From UBA961 sp049317525 (lineage in GTDB: Bacteria; Bacteroidota; Ignavibacteria; Kapaibacteriales; UBA961), in assembly GCA_049317525.1 (NCBI GenBank), contig JBMOIC010000016.1:1-64000 (forward strand): a DNA stretch of 64,000 bases, in the 5' to 3' direction. The position numbers were made by a program, and so were the translations under genes. Numbering within the stretch: the stretch's first letter is position 1; each line of letters begins with the position of its first letter. The notes beneath the pieces were generated by a model, which had not been told where the DNA came from, searched no databases, and saw only the letters and a program-made list of their open reading frames with translations. Below are positions 7,465 to 16,576 of the stretch, in pieces.

Positions 7465-8685
7465 ATGGATATCAATAATTTACATTTATCATCTGAATCA
7501 GAACAGCTGCTTGTTTCTTTTCTAGACGGAGAATTATCACTAGAAAAAGAACAAGAATTGTTTTCACAGCTAGCTGTTAATGAAAATGATATTCGCTCTT
7601 CAATGAGAGAATTACTAGCCATTCGCAATGCTGTTCAACATGATGTGGAAGCCTTCACACCTCCAACTGAGTCCAAAGACATCATTTTCTCTTCCATCGG
7701 TTTAAGTCTTCCAAAAGTAGCAGGATTACCTGTTCATGCTCATTCGAATATGTGGAAAAAATACATCATTCCTTTGGCTCTTTTAACAATAGGTATTGGA
7801 TCAGGCATTGCATTTACATTCGATAAATACGCTAAAGATCGTAATGAAATTCTATCTCTAATCAATTCTGCAAAAAACTATGTTTCACCATCTCAAGCAG
7901 TAATTTCTTCTAAAGAAAACACACAGGTTCCTAATATAATATTACAACAGCCAACAAAAATAGTTTATAAAGATAGAATTATTCAACCAGAACCTATCGA
8001 GAAGAAAATAGATATATCATCTGTATTATCTACACCAAATGAAATTGCATCTCATGTTACAATTACCGAAATACCTCAAACTATTTTAGATAAAGACTTA
8101 ACAATATTCCCTTTGACAAATGAATCAAAAGTGATAGAAGAAGTAGCTAATGCAGTTGCACCTTCTCAGATCACCAATGAGAACAATATAGAATATCCTT
8201 TGTTCTGGACTCAAATCCGAGGATTGTCAACCGTTAATGGCAATGAATATTCAGGAATTCAGCCAACTGCTTCTATTACAGACAATGTAAAACTAGCATT
8301 TGCATATTCTTTGTCTGATAACTTTGCTGTAGGTTTTGAAGCAGGACGTGAATTATATGCCTTACAATATCAAGGAATTAAAGACAATAGATCGGTTGAT
8401 TTTTATCAATTATCCCCTATGTTGTCTGGCGGACTTTTTGTTCAAGCTAGAACAAATCCACAAGAAATTATTGCTAAAGGTTCTCAGTTATATCTATCAG
8501 GTTTTGCTGGCGGAACCGAAGTTGGTTTATTAGGAAGAATTGGCTCGGGTATTATTTATCCTATTACACCTAAATTTGCAGTAAATATTGGTTGCGAACA
8601 ATCTTGGATGAATTATCAATATCAAGGAAATTGGTTTCAAACTCAAAAATTAGACATCTTATATGGCATTACGATTACATTCTAA
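7465..8685 (+). CDS. Anti-sigma-like protein fused to outer-membrane-barrel-like domain
   Basis: A 406-residue protein. Residues 1-95 are hydrophilic and begin like anti-sigma domains (FLDGELSLEKEQELFSQLAVNE, but written with no zinc motif); residues ~99-118 form one transmembrane helix; ~119-240 is an extended Pro/Thr/Ile-rich linker; ~243-406 shows alternating amphipathic strands with aromatic belts and ends in ILYGITITF, with a C-terminal phenylalanine as in BAM-dependent barrels. Placement after an ECF sigma gene supports an anti-sigma role. If the tail inserts in the outer membrane, the protein would span the whole envelope. Alternative: the tail is a periplasmic beta domain. Confidence 0.65.
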   Translation: MDINNLHLSSESEQLLVSFLDGELSLEKEQELFSQLAVNENDIRSSMRELLAIRNAVQHDVEAFTPPTESKDIIFSSIGLSLPKVAGLPVHAHSNMWKKYIIPLALLTIGIGSGIAFTFDKYAKDRNEILSLINSAKNYVSPSQAVISSKENTQVPNIILQQPTKIVYKDRIIQPEPIEKKIDISSVLSTPNEIASHVTITEIPQTILDKDLTIFPLTNESKVIEEVANAVAPSQITNENNIEYPLFWTQIRGLSTVNGNEYSGIQPTASITDNVKLAFAYSLSDNFAVGFEAGRELYALQYQGIKDNRSVDFYQLSPMLSGGLFVQARTNPQEIIAKGSQLYLSGFAGGTEVGLLGRIGSGIIYPITPKFAVNIGCEQSWMNYQYQGNWFQTQKLDILYGITITF

Positions 8686-8725
8686 ACCATAAGAGATTCT
8701 GTACTTTATACATAATCTTGTATTT

Positions 8726-9436
8726 ATGACTATATCAATTAAACATATCTTATTACTTTGCACTCTTTGCATTTCCCTATTTATAGGTGGATGCAAAGAA
8801 CCCACAGATTTAGGTGGAAATATTATTATTGAGCCAAAATCAACGAAAAGTATTTCTAATAAGGATATATCCATATCATATTTTGGCAAAGGTAATTACT
8901 CTATATTTAATCAAAGAGATCCAGATGACTTGATCTGGACATTATCCTCTTTGAATGTAAAAGATATTATTATTGATACTACTCTTACTAATTCAATAAC
9001 ATTAAGCGTACATGGAGAGGGTATAATTTCAAGAGATGTAACTAATGAATTAGCTAAGAGTTTCCCCACTAAGATAAGCTTTGAGATTGATTCACTAGTA
9101 ATTCCATCTGTACAATCAGATCCTAAAAATCAATTACCTCCTAGACCAATTCAATTAGATGATGTCGAAGTAGAAATAACGATAAATAATAGAAAAATGA
9201 TAGGTGGTGTACAAAAGCTAGATCAAATATTTAAAAGAATATCTTTAAGAGAACGTGATAATTTTTTAAAGTCATTTGTGTCTGCTTGTACATATCCTCC
9301 TAATTCATCAACGCCTGGTAAAGGCGAATTGAATATTTTCTTACAATTCCTTATCCCAAATATTGAAGTTATAAATGAAAATAAAAAAGAAAAATCATTT
9401 ATTTCTGGCGAAACTGCAATCAAGTTAAAATGGTAA
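8726..9436 (+). CDS. Predicted lipoprotein, function unknown
   Basis: A 236-residue protein with a signal peptide and lipobox FIGGC, placing the lipidated cysteine at 23. The mature part is rich in beta-type and charged stretches, with no motif I recognise. It lies 40 bases after the anti-sigma-like gene and 25 bases before the gene for a type IX-secreted protein, so all are probably one transcript. It may be an outer-membrane partner of either neighbour; this is inference from position only. Confidence 0.7.
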   Translation: MTISIKHILLLCTLCISLFIGGCKEPTDLGGNIIIEPKSTKSISNKDISISYFGKGNYSIFNQRDPDDLIWTLSSLNVKDIIIDTTLTNSITLSVHGEGIISRDVTNELAKSFPTKISFEIDSLVIPSVQSDPKNQLPPRPIQLDDVEVEITINNRKMIGGVQKLDQIFKRISLRERDNFLKSFVSACTYPPNSSTPGKGELNIFLQFLIPNIEVINENKKEKSFISGETAIKLKW

Positions 9437-9461
9437 TATATATTTTTTATCAAGGTGATTT

Positions 9462-11954
9462 ATGAAGAATTTTCTACAAAACATAGCAAAACGAGTAATG
9501 ATAATTGCTCTATTGGCTATTGCATCATTTGCTAATTTGATGGCCCTTCCTGGTACGCCAACAAATTTCAATGTAACAATTGAAGGTGCTGGCACTGCTC
9601 CAGCAACTATCATTGCTTCTTGGAAACCTGCTCAAGATGCAGATTCTAATACACAATATTTAGTGTATATGGCAACTACAATCAATGGCGTCTTAACAGA
9701 TTTCAAAGTAATAGCAGATCCATTTGAAACAAAATGTGTTAAACAGGGATTAGCAGCAGGAACATATAAATTATATGTAACTGCAAAAAATTCTGGCTCA
9801 GAGAGCCTACCAACTGAAAAGAAAATGATTGTCATCAAAGAGGCAAATTCATTATTCAAATTTATTTCAGAACCTTTAAAAACTGGTTATACTGGTATTG
9901 CTTATCAATATATGCCCAAAGTTTCTGTACCAACTGATTATAAAGGTGGTTTTGCTTGGGCATTAGTTAAATCTCCAGATGGTATGACTATTACCAATGA
10001 TGGTAAAATTGAATGGAAATCGCCAATTGCGGGTGTGTATCAGATTGTTTTAACATGTGCAATGACAGATGCTCCAAAAACTATTATTACACAATCATTT
10101 GAGTTAAAGATAAGCGATAAGAATGTTGAGCAGAAATTCTCAATCATAAGCAAGCCTTCAACAATAGGTTGCATAAATAAAGAATATATATATGAGCCTA
10201 AACTTCAAACTATGTATTCAACTGCTGTTTTATGGAAGCTAATTTCAGGACCAGATGGCCTTACAATAAATCCATCAACTGGAAGAATTGTATGGGCTCC
10301 TAAAAATATTGGCGAATACAAAGTCATTATTGCTGCAATACAAATTATCGGTAATGATACATTAATAACCGATCAATTATGGATTATTAATGTTAAAGAA
10401 AATTGCGAAGGATCTGATAAACCACTTCCATGTGCAATGTTGGTAGGATATGTCAAAGATGCTAATGGCCAGCCAATAGCTTCTGGTATTGTAAAGGCAA
10501 TTCGTTTGGAAAAAGATAATCAAGGCCAAAGCTCTTATACTGTTGCTTTTAAAATGGGACAATGGTCTATGAAAGTTAGAGAAGGTTCTTATAAAATCTT
10601 ATTCACCGGTGAGTCTTTTATTGAAGAATGGTATAAAGATGCTAAGGAGATGTCTTTAGCAAAAATAATGGTTGCCACATGCAACAATACTTATGAAATT
10701 CCTGCTATTGTGGAATTAAAAAAGAAAGCAAAATATTGGCTTGTAGAAGGTTCAGTTAAAAATTCAAAAGGAGATGGTATTCCTAATTCACTTGTACAGT
10801 TTATCGGTAAAAACCCTAATGGCAGTACAAAAGAAAATATTATCATTTCAGCTAAAACAGATAATACAGGAAATTATAGAATTGAATTACCAGAAAACTA
10901 TGCAATGATTGGTTTGGCAATTCCTACTGGTGATTATTCAGCATTATACTTGCAATCTTATTATGATGGCAAACAAAATATTGCTGAAGCTACCACTATA
11001 GTATTAACTCAAAATACAAATATCAACTTTGTTCTTCAGGATAAGCCAGTATATAAAAATGGTTTTGCCGCTTCCTTAAAAGATACTGCAGGCAAAGGAT
11101 TATTTGGAAAAATCATTGCACTTCCCATTGCAAATGGCAAAGAGCCTAAAAAAGGTATTGCAAGAACATTAAATACAGATTTAGAAGGAAATGCAATATT
11201 TAATAATCTTGAACCCGGTGAATATGTTCTTTTTGGCATTCCTGATACACGCTATTATGCACCTGGATATTATACATCAAGTGGTTTTGCAGCAAAAAAA
11301 TGGCAAGATGCAACGCGTATTTCTGTTGGTGACAATATGATTGCCCTTGTGTTTGATATTAGACTAGTACCTGTTTTAGGCAAAAAAGGTGCTGCTAAAT
11401 TAGATGGTATTATCAATAAAAAAGGTACTTTCAAAATAGATTCACCTCTTGCTGAATCTAGTGTTGGTGGTGCATTTATTTATGCAGTAGATGATAATAA
11501 TGAAATTTCAGATTACTGTTTAAGTGATGATAAAGGCGTTTATTCTATTGATGAGCTTGGACAAGGATTATTTACTCTTATTGCTGATAAAATTGACTTT
11601 GAAGGATATCAATCAGTAATCACTACAGACTATGCTACGATTCCAAATGTAGTAAAGAATATTACTTTAAACTCAAACTCTGTTAGCGATGTTCAAGAGA
11701 ATGTATTTGGTTCTTCTTATACAGTATATCCAAATCCAACAACATCAATTCTTTCAATAGCTTTACCTCATTATACTGGCTCTGCAACTATTCAGATATT
11801 CTCTTCTTTAGGAACTATCAATGCAGAACAAACTATAGATTGTCAAAATGGTGCTGCTCAGGTTTCAGTGCAAGATTTACCTGCTGGTTCTTATACTTTC
11901 CGAATCATGAATAATCAATCTGTGATCACAGGTCAATTTATCATTATTCGATAG
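9462..11954 (+). CDS. Secreted multidomain surface protein with type IX sorting domain
   Basis: An 830-residue exported protein. A signal peptide covers ~1-28; ~30-122 resembles fibronectin type III; two putative-Ig (He_PIG-like) repeats with the pattern SGPDGLTINPSTGRIVW lie at ~130-215 and ~222-305; several carboxypeptidase-regulatory-like or SpaA-like beta modules follow (~322-740). The last ~75 residues begin YTVYPNPTTSILSI and match a type IX secretion C-terminal sorting domain. Likely a cell-surface adhesin or matrix protein. The start has a good ribosome site, AAGGTGA at 9452-9458. It is the last gene of the sigma-factor cluster and ends at a strong terminator. Confidence 0.85.
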   Translation: MKNFLQNIAKRVMIIALLAIASFANLMALPGTPTNFNVTIEGAGTAPATIIASWKPAQDADSNTQYLVYMATTINGVLTDFKVIADPFETKCVKQGLAAGTYKLYVTAKNSGSESLPTEKKMIVIKEANSLFKFISEPLKTGYTGIAYQYMPKVSVPTDYKGGFAWALVKSPDGMTITNDGKIEWKSPIAGVYQIVLTCAMTDAPKTIITQSFELKISDKNVEQKFSIISKPSTIGCINKEYIYEPKLQTMYSTAVLWKLISGPDGLTINPSTGRIVWAPKNIGEYKVIIAAIQIIGNDTLITDQLWIINVKENCEGSDKPLPCAMLVGYVKDANGQPIASGIVKAIRLEKDNQGQSSYTVAFKMGQWSMKVREGSYKILFTGESFIEEWYKDAKEMSLAKIMVATCNNTYEIPAIVELKKKAKYWLVEGSVKNSKGDGIPNSLVQFIGKNPNGSTKENIIISAKTDNTGNYRIELPENYAMIGLAIPTGDYSALYLQSYYDGKQNIAEATTIVLTQNTNINFVLQDKPVYKNGFAASLKDTAGKGLFGKIIALPIANGKEPKKGIARTLNTDLEGNAIFNNLEPGEYVLFGIPDTRYYAPGYYTSSGFAAKKWQDATRISVGDNMIALVFDIRLVPVLGKKGAAKLDGIINKKGTFKIDSPLAESSVGGAFIYAVDDNNEISDYCLSDDKGVYSIDELGQGLFTLIADKIDFEGYQSVITTDYATIPNVVKNITLNSNSVSDVQENVFGSSYTVYPNPTTSILSIALPHYTGSATIQIFSSLGTINAEQTIDCQNGAAQVSVQDLPAGSYTFRIMNNQSVITGQFIIIR

Positions 11955-11979
11955 TATAAGCCAAGTTTTCGAAAAACAA

Positions 11980-12013
11980 AAAAGCCCTTCTGAATATCAT
12001 CAGAAGGGCTTTT
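11980..12013. terminator. Bidirectional intrinsic terminator
   Basis: AAAAGCCCTTCTGA (11980-11993) pairs with TCAGAAGGGCTTTT (12000-12013) around a 6-base loop, with an A-run on the left and a T-run on the right. It serves the surface protein gene on the plus strand and gcvT on the minus strand. Confidence 0.93.
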
Positions 12014-12029
12014 TTTTAGTTAATATTCT

Positions 12030-13121
12030 TTATACAAATGGTAATTTTATTACCTCAGCATCAAATTCCTTACCTCTAGCAGCAATCTGAATGATTGACC
12101 CTGGCATTGATAATAATACAGGAACATATCCCATTCCAATTCCATAACTCAGAATTGGAGAAATATTGCCACTTGTTACTTCACCAACTATTTCACCATT
12201 ATGATGAATAGGATAATGTTGTCTTGCAATAAATTTATCAGCCAATACTTTAAATGCTACTAATCTTCTTGAAACGCCCTGTTCTTTCACTGATGCAATG
12301 ATATCAGAACCATTAAATGAACCTTTTGCAAGTTTTGTTATCCATCCAAGCCCAGCTTCTAATGGATTGGTTGTATTATCAATATCATTGCCATACAGAC
12401 AATACCCTTTTTCTAATCTAAGGGTATCACGTGCGCCTAAACCAATTGGTAAAATTCCATATTCCTTACCCGCATCAAATAGAGCATGCCATACAGAAGC
12501 ACAAACTGTCTCATCACCACGAAAATAGAGTTCAAAGCCAAGTTCACCTGTATATCCAGTTCTAGATAAAATCATTGGTATTCCAGCCCACAAACCATCT
12601 GCAAAGCCATAATATGGAATGTCTAATAAATTAGTATTTGTTAATTTTTGCAAGGTTTCAATAGATTTTGGACCTTGAACTGCTAATAAATTAATTTCAT
12701 CGCTAATATCTTTTAAGTCTAGATCGTTAAATTCTTTTGCCTGCTCATGCATCCAGGCTATATCCTTTTCTGCGCAAGCACCATTTATTACCAACATATA
12801 ATAGTTTTCACCGCGATAATATACAAGCATATCATCAACAATTCCGCCATCAGGGTAACACATAGCAGAATATTGGGCTTTTCCGATAGAAAGCTTTGAT
12901 GCATCATTGATTGAAATCTTCTGAATAAATTCTAAAGCTTGACTACCACGAACTTCTACTTCACCCATATGAGACACATCAAAAACTCCAACATTGGTTC
13001 GCACTGCTATGTGTTCAGCTAAGATGCCAGTTGGATATTGAATAGGCATTTCAAAACCTGCAAAAGATACCATCTTTGCATTATATTGAAGGTGAAGTTC
13101 TTGGAAATTTGTTTTTTTCAT
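12030..13121 (-). CDS. gcvT: Aminomethyltransferase (glycine cleavage T protein)
   Basis: Transfers the methylene group from the lipoylated H protein to tetrahydrofolate in glycine breakdown. About 363 residues, the usual length. Conserved blocks seen: GVFDVSHMGEVEVRG, AQYSAMCYPDGGIVDDMLVY, SRTGYTGELGFELY and LGARDTLRLEKGYCLYG. The ATG at 13121 is chosen over that at 13127 because a ribosome site, AAAGG at 13128-13132, is correctly spaced only for the former. The other glycine cleavage genes are not in the window. It follows the coiled-coil gene by about 17 bases. Confidence 0.95.
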   Translation of the reverse strand: MKKTNFQELHLQYNAKMVSFAGFEMPIQYPTGILAEHIAVRTNVGVFDVSHMGEVEVRGSQALEFIQKISINDASKLSIGKAQYSAMCYPDGGIVDDMLVYYRGENYYMLVINGACAEKDIAWMHEQAKEFNDLDLKDISDEINLLAVQGPKSIETLQKLTNTNLLDIPYYGFADGLWAGIPMILSRTGYTGELGFELYFRGDETVCASVWHALFDAGKEYGILPIGLGARDTLRLEKGYCLYGNDIDNTTNPLEAGLGWITKLAKGSFNGSDIIASVKEQGVSRRLVAFKVLADKFIARQHYPIHHNGEIVGEVTSGNISPILSYGIGMGYVPVLLSMPGSIIQIAARGKEFDAEVIKLPFV

Positions 13122-13138
13122 TATCATCCTTTAAGTAC

Positions 13139-14338
13139 TTATTTGCTTGATTGCTTAGAAATCTTATCCAATTTTTTTGTAACTGCTTCTAATGAACTTG
13201 CTAAAGACTCTCTTTCTTTTTTTAATGAAGTATTTTCTGATTGAAGAGACATCAATAATTCTGTATCAATTGATTGTAAAGAAGATTTCAAAAAATCTAT
13301 CTGATCTTCCTTTTCTAATATTTCTACATTTAATTCTTTAATTCTAATATCTTTTTGTAAAGTTTCTTGTCTGTACTTTTCTAAGGAAGATTCTAAAGTA
13401 GACCTTCTCATATTAGCTTCAGGACTCAACTCTTTTAATGTAATTAATTGTTCCCTTAATCCTTGTATTGTCGTTTTTTGATCATCAAGATCTTTCTCTG
13501 CATCTTTCAACTGATTCTTAAGATTTTCAATCTGATTTACATTAACCTCTATTTGCAAATGTAAATCCTTAATCTCTGCATCTTTTTCATCGATGGGTAT
13601 CCTAATCACAGCATCTGATTTGTATGAAGAATCATCTATCATCTTCTGTAACTTATTACGCTCATACATTGCAATTTCTACTGATTTCCTTAACTCAAGA
13701 ATCTCTTCGTCTTTCGAAACATTATTAGTGAGTTTTGATTTCAAAGCAAATATCTCAGCTTGCAATACAAATATTTCTTCTGAATTATCTGTTTTTGCTA
13801 ATGACTTTTCAGCGTATATATCTAAAAGTTTTTCACTTACTTTAATAATATCTTCTTCTGTTTCTGGTAATTCTATAATGTCTAATACATTCTTTAACAT
13901 TGATGAATATACTTTTTTATACGTAATATACATACTATCTATTGAAGCTAAATTTCCTTGAAGAACTTGTAATTGATCCTGAACAATACCTGATTCTTCT
14001 TTTAACTGAGCATTATGTCTCTTCAATTGGATGAGCTCTGATGTAGAGGAATCCAATTGTTTCTTAACCTGTTCTGACTGAGATAAGGTGTCTTTATACA
14101 TTGCGATTTCTGCAAGCAATTCAGATCTATCCGCTACAGCTTTTCTATATTCATTCTCTTTTACTTGTACCCCTTTCTTTAACTCTTGAAGCTTTGATTG
14201 ATTGCCTTCATTCTCGGTTTTTAATTCCCTATATGACTTTTCATACTTCCTTAAGCTATCCCACATAGATGTGATAACATTATTAAGTGCTGTATTCATT
14301 GTTTTTTCTGAGTCTAAATCAGATGATAAGTCTTCCAT
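13139..14338 (-). CDS. Coiled-coil protein, function unknown
   Basis: A 399-residue, highly charged protein that is predicted coiled coil over almost its whole length (heptad-like runs rich in Leu, Glu, Lys, Gln). There is no signal peptide, membrane helix or recognisable enzymatic motif, so it is probably cytoplasmic. The N-terminal ~45 residues (MEDLSSDLDSEKTMNTALN...) are less regular and include an Asp/Ser-rich tip. It is transcribed just ahead of gcvT; a functional link is not apparent. SMC-like similarity would be expected from composition alone and should not be over-read. Confidence 0.7.
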   Translation of the reverse strand: MEDLSSDLDSEKTMNTALNNVITSMWDSLRKYEKSYRELKTENEGNQSKLQELKKGVQVKENEYRKAVADRSELLAEIAMYKDTLSQSEQVKKQLDSSTSELIQLKRHNAQLKEESGIVQDQLQVLQGNLASIDSMYITYKKVYSSMLKNVLDIIELPETEEDIIKVSEKLLDIYAEKSLAKTDNSEEIFVLQAEIFALKSKLTNNVSKDEEILELRKSVEIAMYERNKLQKMIDDSSYKSDAVIRIPIDEKDAEIKDLHLQIEVNVNQIENLKNQLKDAEKDLDDQKTTIQGLREQLITLKELSPEANMRRSTLESSLEKYRQETLQKDIRIKELNVEILEKEDQIDFLKSSLQSIDTELLMSLQSENTSLKKERESLASSLEAVTKKLDKISKQSSK

Positions 14339-14486
14339 GTGCTGCTCCTGACTTGGTTTCGATGTATAAGCAAATCTACAGAATCTTAAGATTACATTTG
14401 CCTACTATTTACTTTCATCTCTCTATATTTTTAGTTTTTTTTTCTTCATACAATAATATCCTCATCTAATGCGTCAAAACTCTTCA

Positions 14487-14513
14487 TTAGCACTCTATAA
14501 AGATGAGTGCTAG
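14487..14513. promoter_or_regulatory. CIRCE operator (HrcA site)
   Basis: TTAGCACTC-N9-GAGTGCTAG matches the CIRCE consensus (TTAGCACTC-N9-GAGTGCTAA) at 17 of 18 arm positions with the exact 9-base spacer. It lies 59 bases before the groES start, in a 234-base region that otherwise holds only AT-rich promoter-like sequence. It implies control of groESL by the HrcA repressor, whose gene is not in the window. Confidence 0.95.
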
Positions 14514-14572
14514 TTAATTTTCACATTATATTTTTCTATAATTTTCTATAATTTTTTATCTATGAGGTTTAT

Positions 14573-14860
14573 ATGAACTTAACACCTTTGCACGACAGAG
14601 TATTAGTGCGCCCATCAAAGCCTGAAGAAGTTACTTCTGGTGGTATTATTATTCCAGACACAGCAAAAGAGAAACCAATGCAAGGCGAAATTATTGCAGC
14701 TGGCCCTGGTAAAACATCAGAAGAGGGAAAACTTGTAACATTACAAGTAAAAGTTGGCGACTCAGTATTATACGGAAAATATTCAGGTACTGAAGTAAGT
14801 GTTAATGGTGAAGACTTATTGATTATGCGTGAGTCTGATATTTTTGCTGTATTAAGCTAA
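14573..14860 (+). CDS. groES: Co-chaperonin GroES
   Basis: A 95-residue co-chaperonin that caps GroEL rings. The family signature LHDRVLVRPSKPEEVTSGGI, the mobile loop region near ETSGG/IPDTAKEKP and the C-terminal block GEDLLIMRESDIFAV are all present. It is 39 bases ahead of groEL under a CIRCE operator, the classic heat-shock arrangement. Confidence 0.98.
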   Translation: MNLTPLHDRVLVRPSKPEEVTSGGIIIPDTAKEKPMQGEIIAAGPGKTSEEGKLVTLQVKVGDSVLYGKYSGTEVSVNGEDLLIMRESDIFAVLS

Positions 14861-14899
14861 ACACAAATATTTTAATTAAACTATACAAGGATTATCATA

Positions 14900-16525
14900 A
14901 TGGCTTCAAAAATTATAACATTCGATGTAGATGCTCGTTCGGCCTTAAAACGTGGTGTAGACCAATTAGCAGATGCAGTTAAAGTTACTCTTGGACCAAA
15001 AGGTCGTAATGTAATTATAGATAAGAAATTTGGTGCACCTACAATCACAAAAGACGGTGTTACTGTTGCTAAAGAAATTGAATTAGAAGATCCAATTGAA
15101 AACTTAGGTGCTCAGATGGTGAAAGAAGTTGCATCTAAAACAAGTGATGTTGCTGGTGATGGCACTACAACAGCTACTGTTTTAGCTCAAGCAATTGTTC
15201 GTGAAGGATTAAAGAATGTTACTGCTGGTGCAAATCCAATGGATTTAAAGCGCGGTATCGATTTAGCTGTGAAAGCTATTACAGCCGAACTCAAAAAAAT
15301 GAGCCGTGAAGTATCTGGCAAAAAAGAGATTGCCCAAGTAGGAACAATATCTGCAAATAATGATGAAACTATTGGAAATCTAATTGCTGATGCAATGGAA
15401 AAAGTAGGTAAAGACGGTGTTATAACCGTAGAAGAAGCAAAAGGCACAGAAACATCTATGGATGTTGTAGAAGGGATGCAGTTTGACCGTGGTTATTTGT
15501 CTCCATATTTTGTTACTGATGCAGAAACAATGGAAACAATCCTAGAAAATCCATTTATCTTGATTCATGATAAAAAAATCTCTTCAATTAAAGATTTATT
15601 GCCAATACTTGAAAAAACAGCTCAGTCTGGGCGAGGTTTAATTATTGTAGCCGAAGATATTGAAGGTGAAGCATTAGCAACTTTGGTTGTAAACAAATTA
15701 CGTGGAACAATTCGTGTTGCAGCAGTTAAAGCACCTGGATTTGGAGACAGACGCAAAGCAATGTTAGAAGATATAGCAATTTTAACAGGTGGTACTGTTA
15801 TTAGTGAAGAAAAAGGCTATAAATTAGATCAGGCTACAGTTGAATACTTAGGAACAGCTAAAAAAGTTACTATTGATAAAGATAATACAACGATTGTAGA
15901 AGGCGCAGGTTCTTCTGATGATATCAAAAAACGTATCAATGAGATTAAATCACAAATCGATAAAACAAGTAGTGATTATGATCGCGAGAAATTACAAGAA
16001 CGCCTTGCGAAGTTATCTGGTGGTGTAGCTGTATTAAAAATTGGTGCTTCTACCGAAGTTGAAATGAAAGAGAAAAAAGCCAGAGTAGAAGATGCATTAC
16101 ATGCAACACGTGCAGCTGTAGAAGAAGGCATCGTTCCAGGTGGTGGTGTAGCATATTTACGTGCTGTTAAAGCACTAGATGGTTTAAAAGGTGAAAACCA
16201 CGATCAAGATACAGGAATTTCAATTATTCGTCGCGCTGTTGAAGAGCCAATTCGTCAGATTGTAGCAAATGCTGGGCTAGAAGCTTCTGTTATTACTAAT
16301 CGTATCAAAGAAGGTACTGGATCTGAAGGATTTAATGCTCGCACTGAAGTATATGAAGATTTAATAGCAGCTGGTGTTATTGATCCTACTAAAGTGTCAA
16401 GAGTTGCTCTAGAAAATGCTGCTTCAGTTTCAAGTTTATTATTAACTACCGAAGCAACAATTGTAGAAAAACCAGAATCAGAAAAGCCAATGCCACAAAT
16501 GCCACATGGCGGTATGGATTATTAA
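14900..16525 (+). CDS. groEL: Chaperonin GroEL
   Basis: ATP-driven protein-folding chaperonin of 541 residues. The nucleotide-binding GPKGRNVIIDKKFGAP and DVAGDGTTTATVLAQAI blocks, the apical domain (RGYLSPYFVTD, KAPGFGDRRKAML) and the conserved AAVEEGIVPGGGVA are all intact. The C-terminus ends MPHGGMDY, a short Gly-Met tail variant. Arginine is often encoded by CGT here, unlike most neighbours, which fits strong expression. One groEL copy is present in the window. Confidence 0.99.
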   Translation: MASKIITFDVDARSALKRGVDQLADAVKVTLGPKGRNVIIDKKFGAPTITKDGVTVAKEIELEDPIENLGAQMVKEVASKTSDVAGDGTTTATVLAQAIVREGLKNVTAGANPMDLKRGIDLAVKAITAELKKMSREVSGKKEIAQVGTISANNDETIGNLIADAMEKVGKDGVITVEEAKGTETSMDVVEGMQFDRGYLSPYFVTDAETMETILENPFILIHDKKISSIKDLLPILEKTAQSGRGLIIVAEDIEGEALATLVVNKLRGTIRVAAVKAPGFGDRRKAMLEDIAILTGGTVISEEKGYKLDQATVEYLGTAKKVTIDKDNTTIVEGAGSSDDIKKRINEIKSQIDKTSSDYDREKLQERLAKLSGGVAVLKIGASTEVEMKEKKARVEDALHATRAAVEEGIVPGGGVAYLRAVKALDGLKGENHDQDTGISIIRRAVEEPIRQIVANAGLEASVITNRIKEGTGSEGFNARTEVYEDLIAAGVIDPTKVSRVALENAASVSSLLLTTEATIVEKPESEKPMPQMPHGGMDY

Positions 16526-16543
16526 TCCATTCTAACAAAAAGT

Positions 16544-16574
16544 AAAGCCTCTTCATCTTATGTGAAGAGGCTTT
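16544..16574. terminator. Intrinsic terminator between groEL and dapA
   Basis: AAAGCCTCTTCA (16544-16555) pairs with TGAAGAGGCTTT (16563-16574) around a 7-base loop, with a T-run on the right and an A-rich left side. It can serve both convergent genes. Confidence 0.9.
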
Positions 16575-16576
16575 TT

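Noticed and set aside
14339..14486. tRNA or small RNA gene before groES
   Set aside because: No cloverleaf, no conserved TTC-type loop, and the region is AT-rich without stable stems other than CIRCE.
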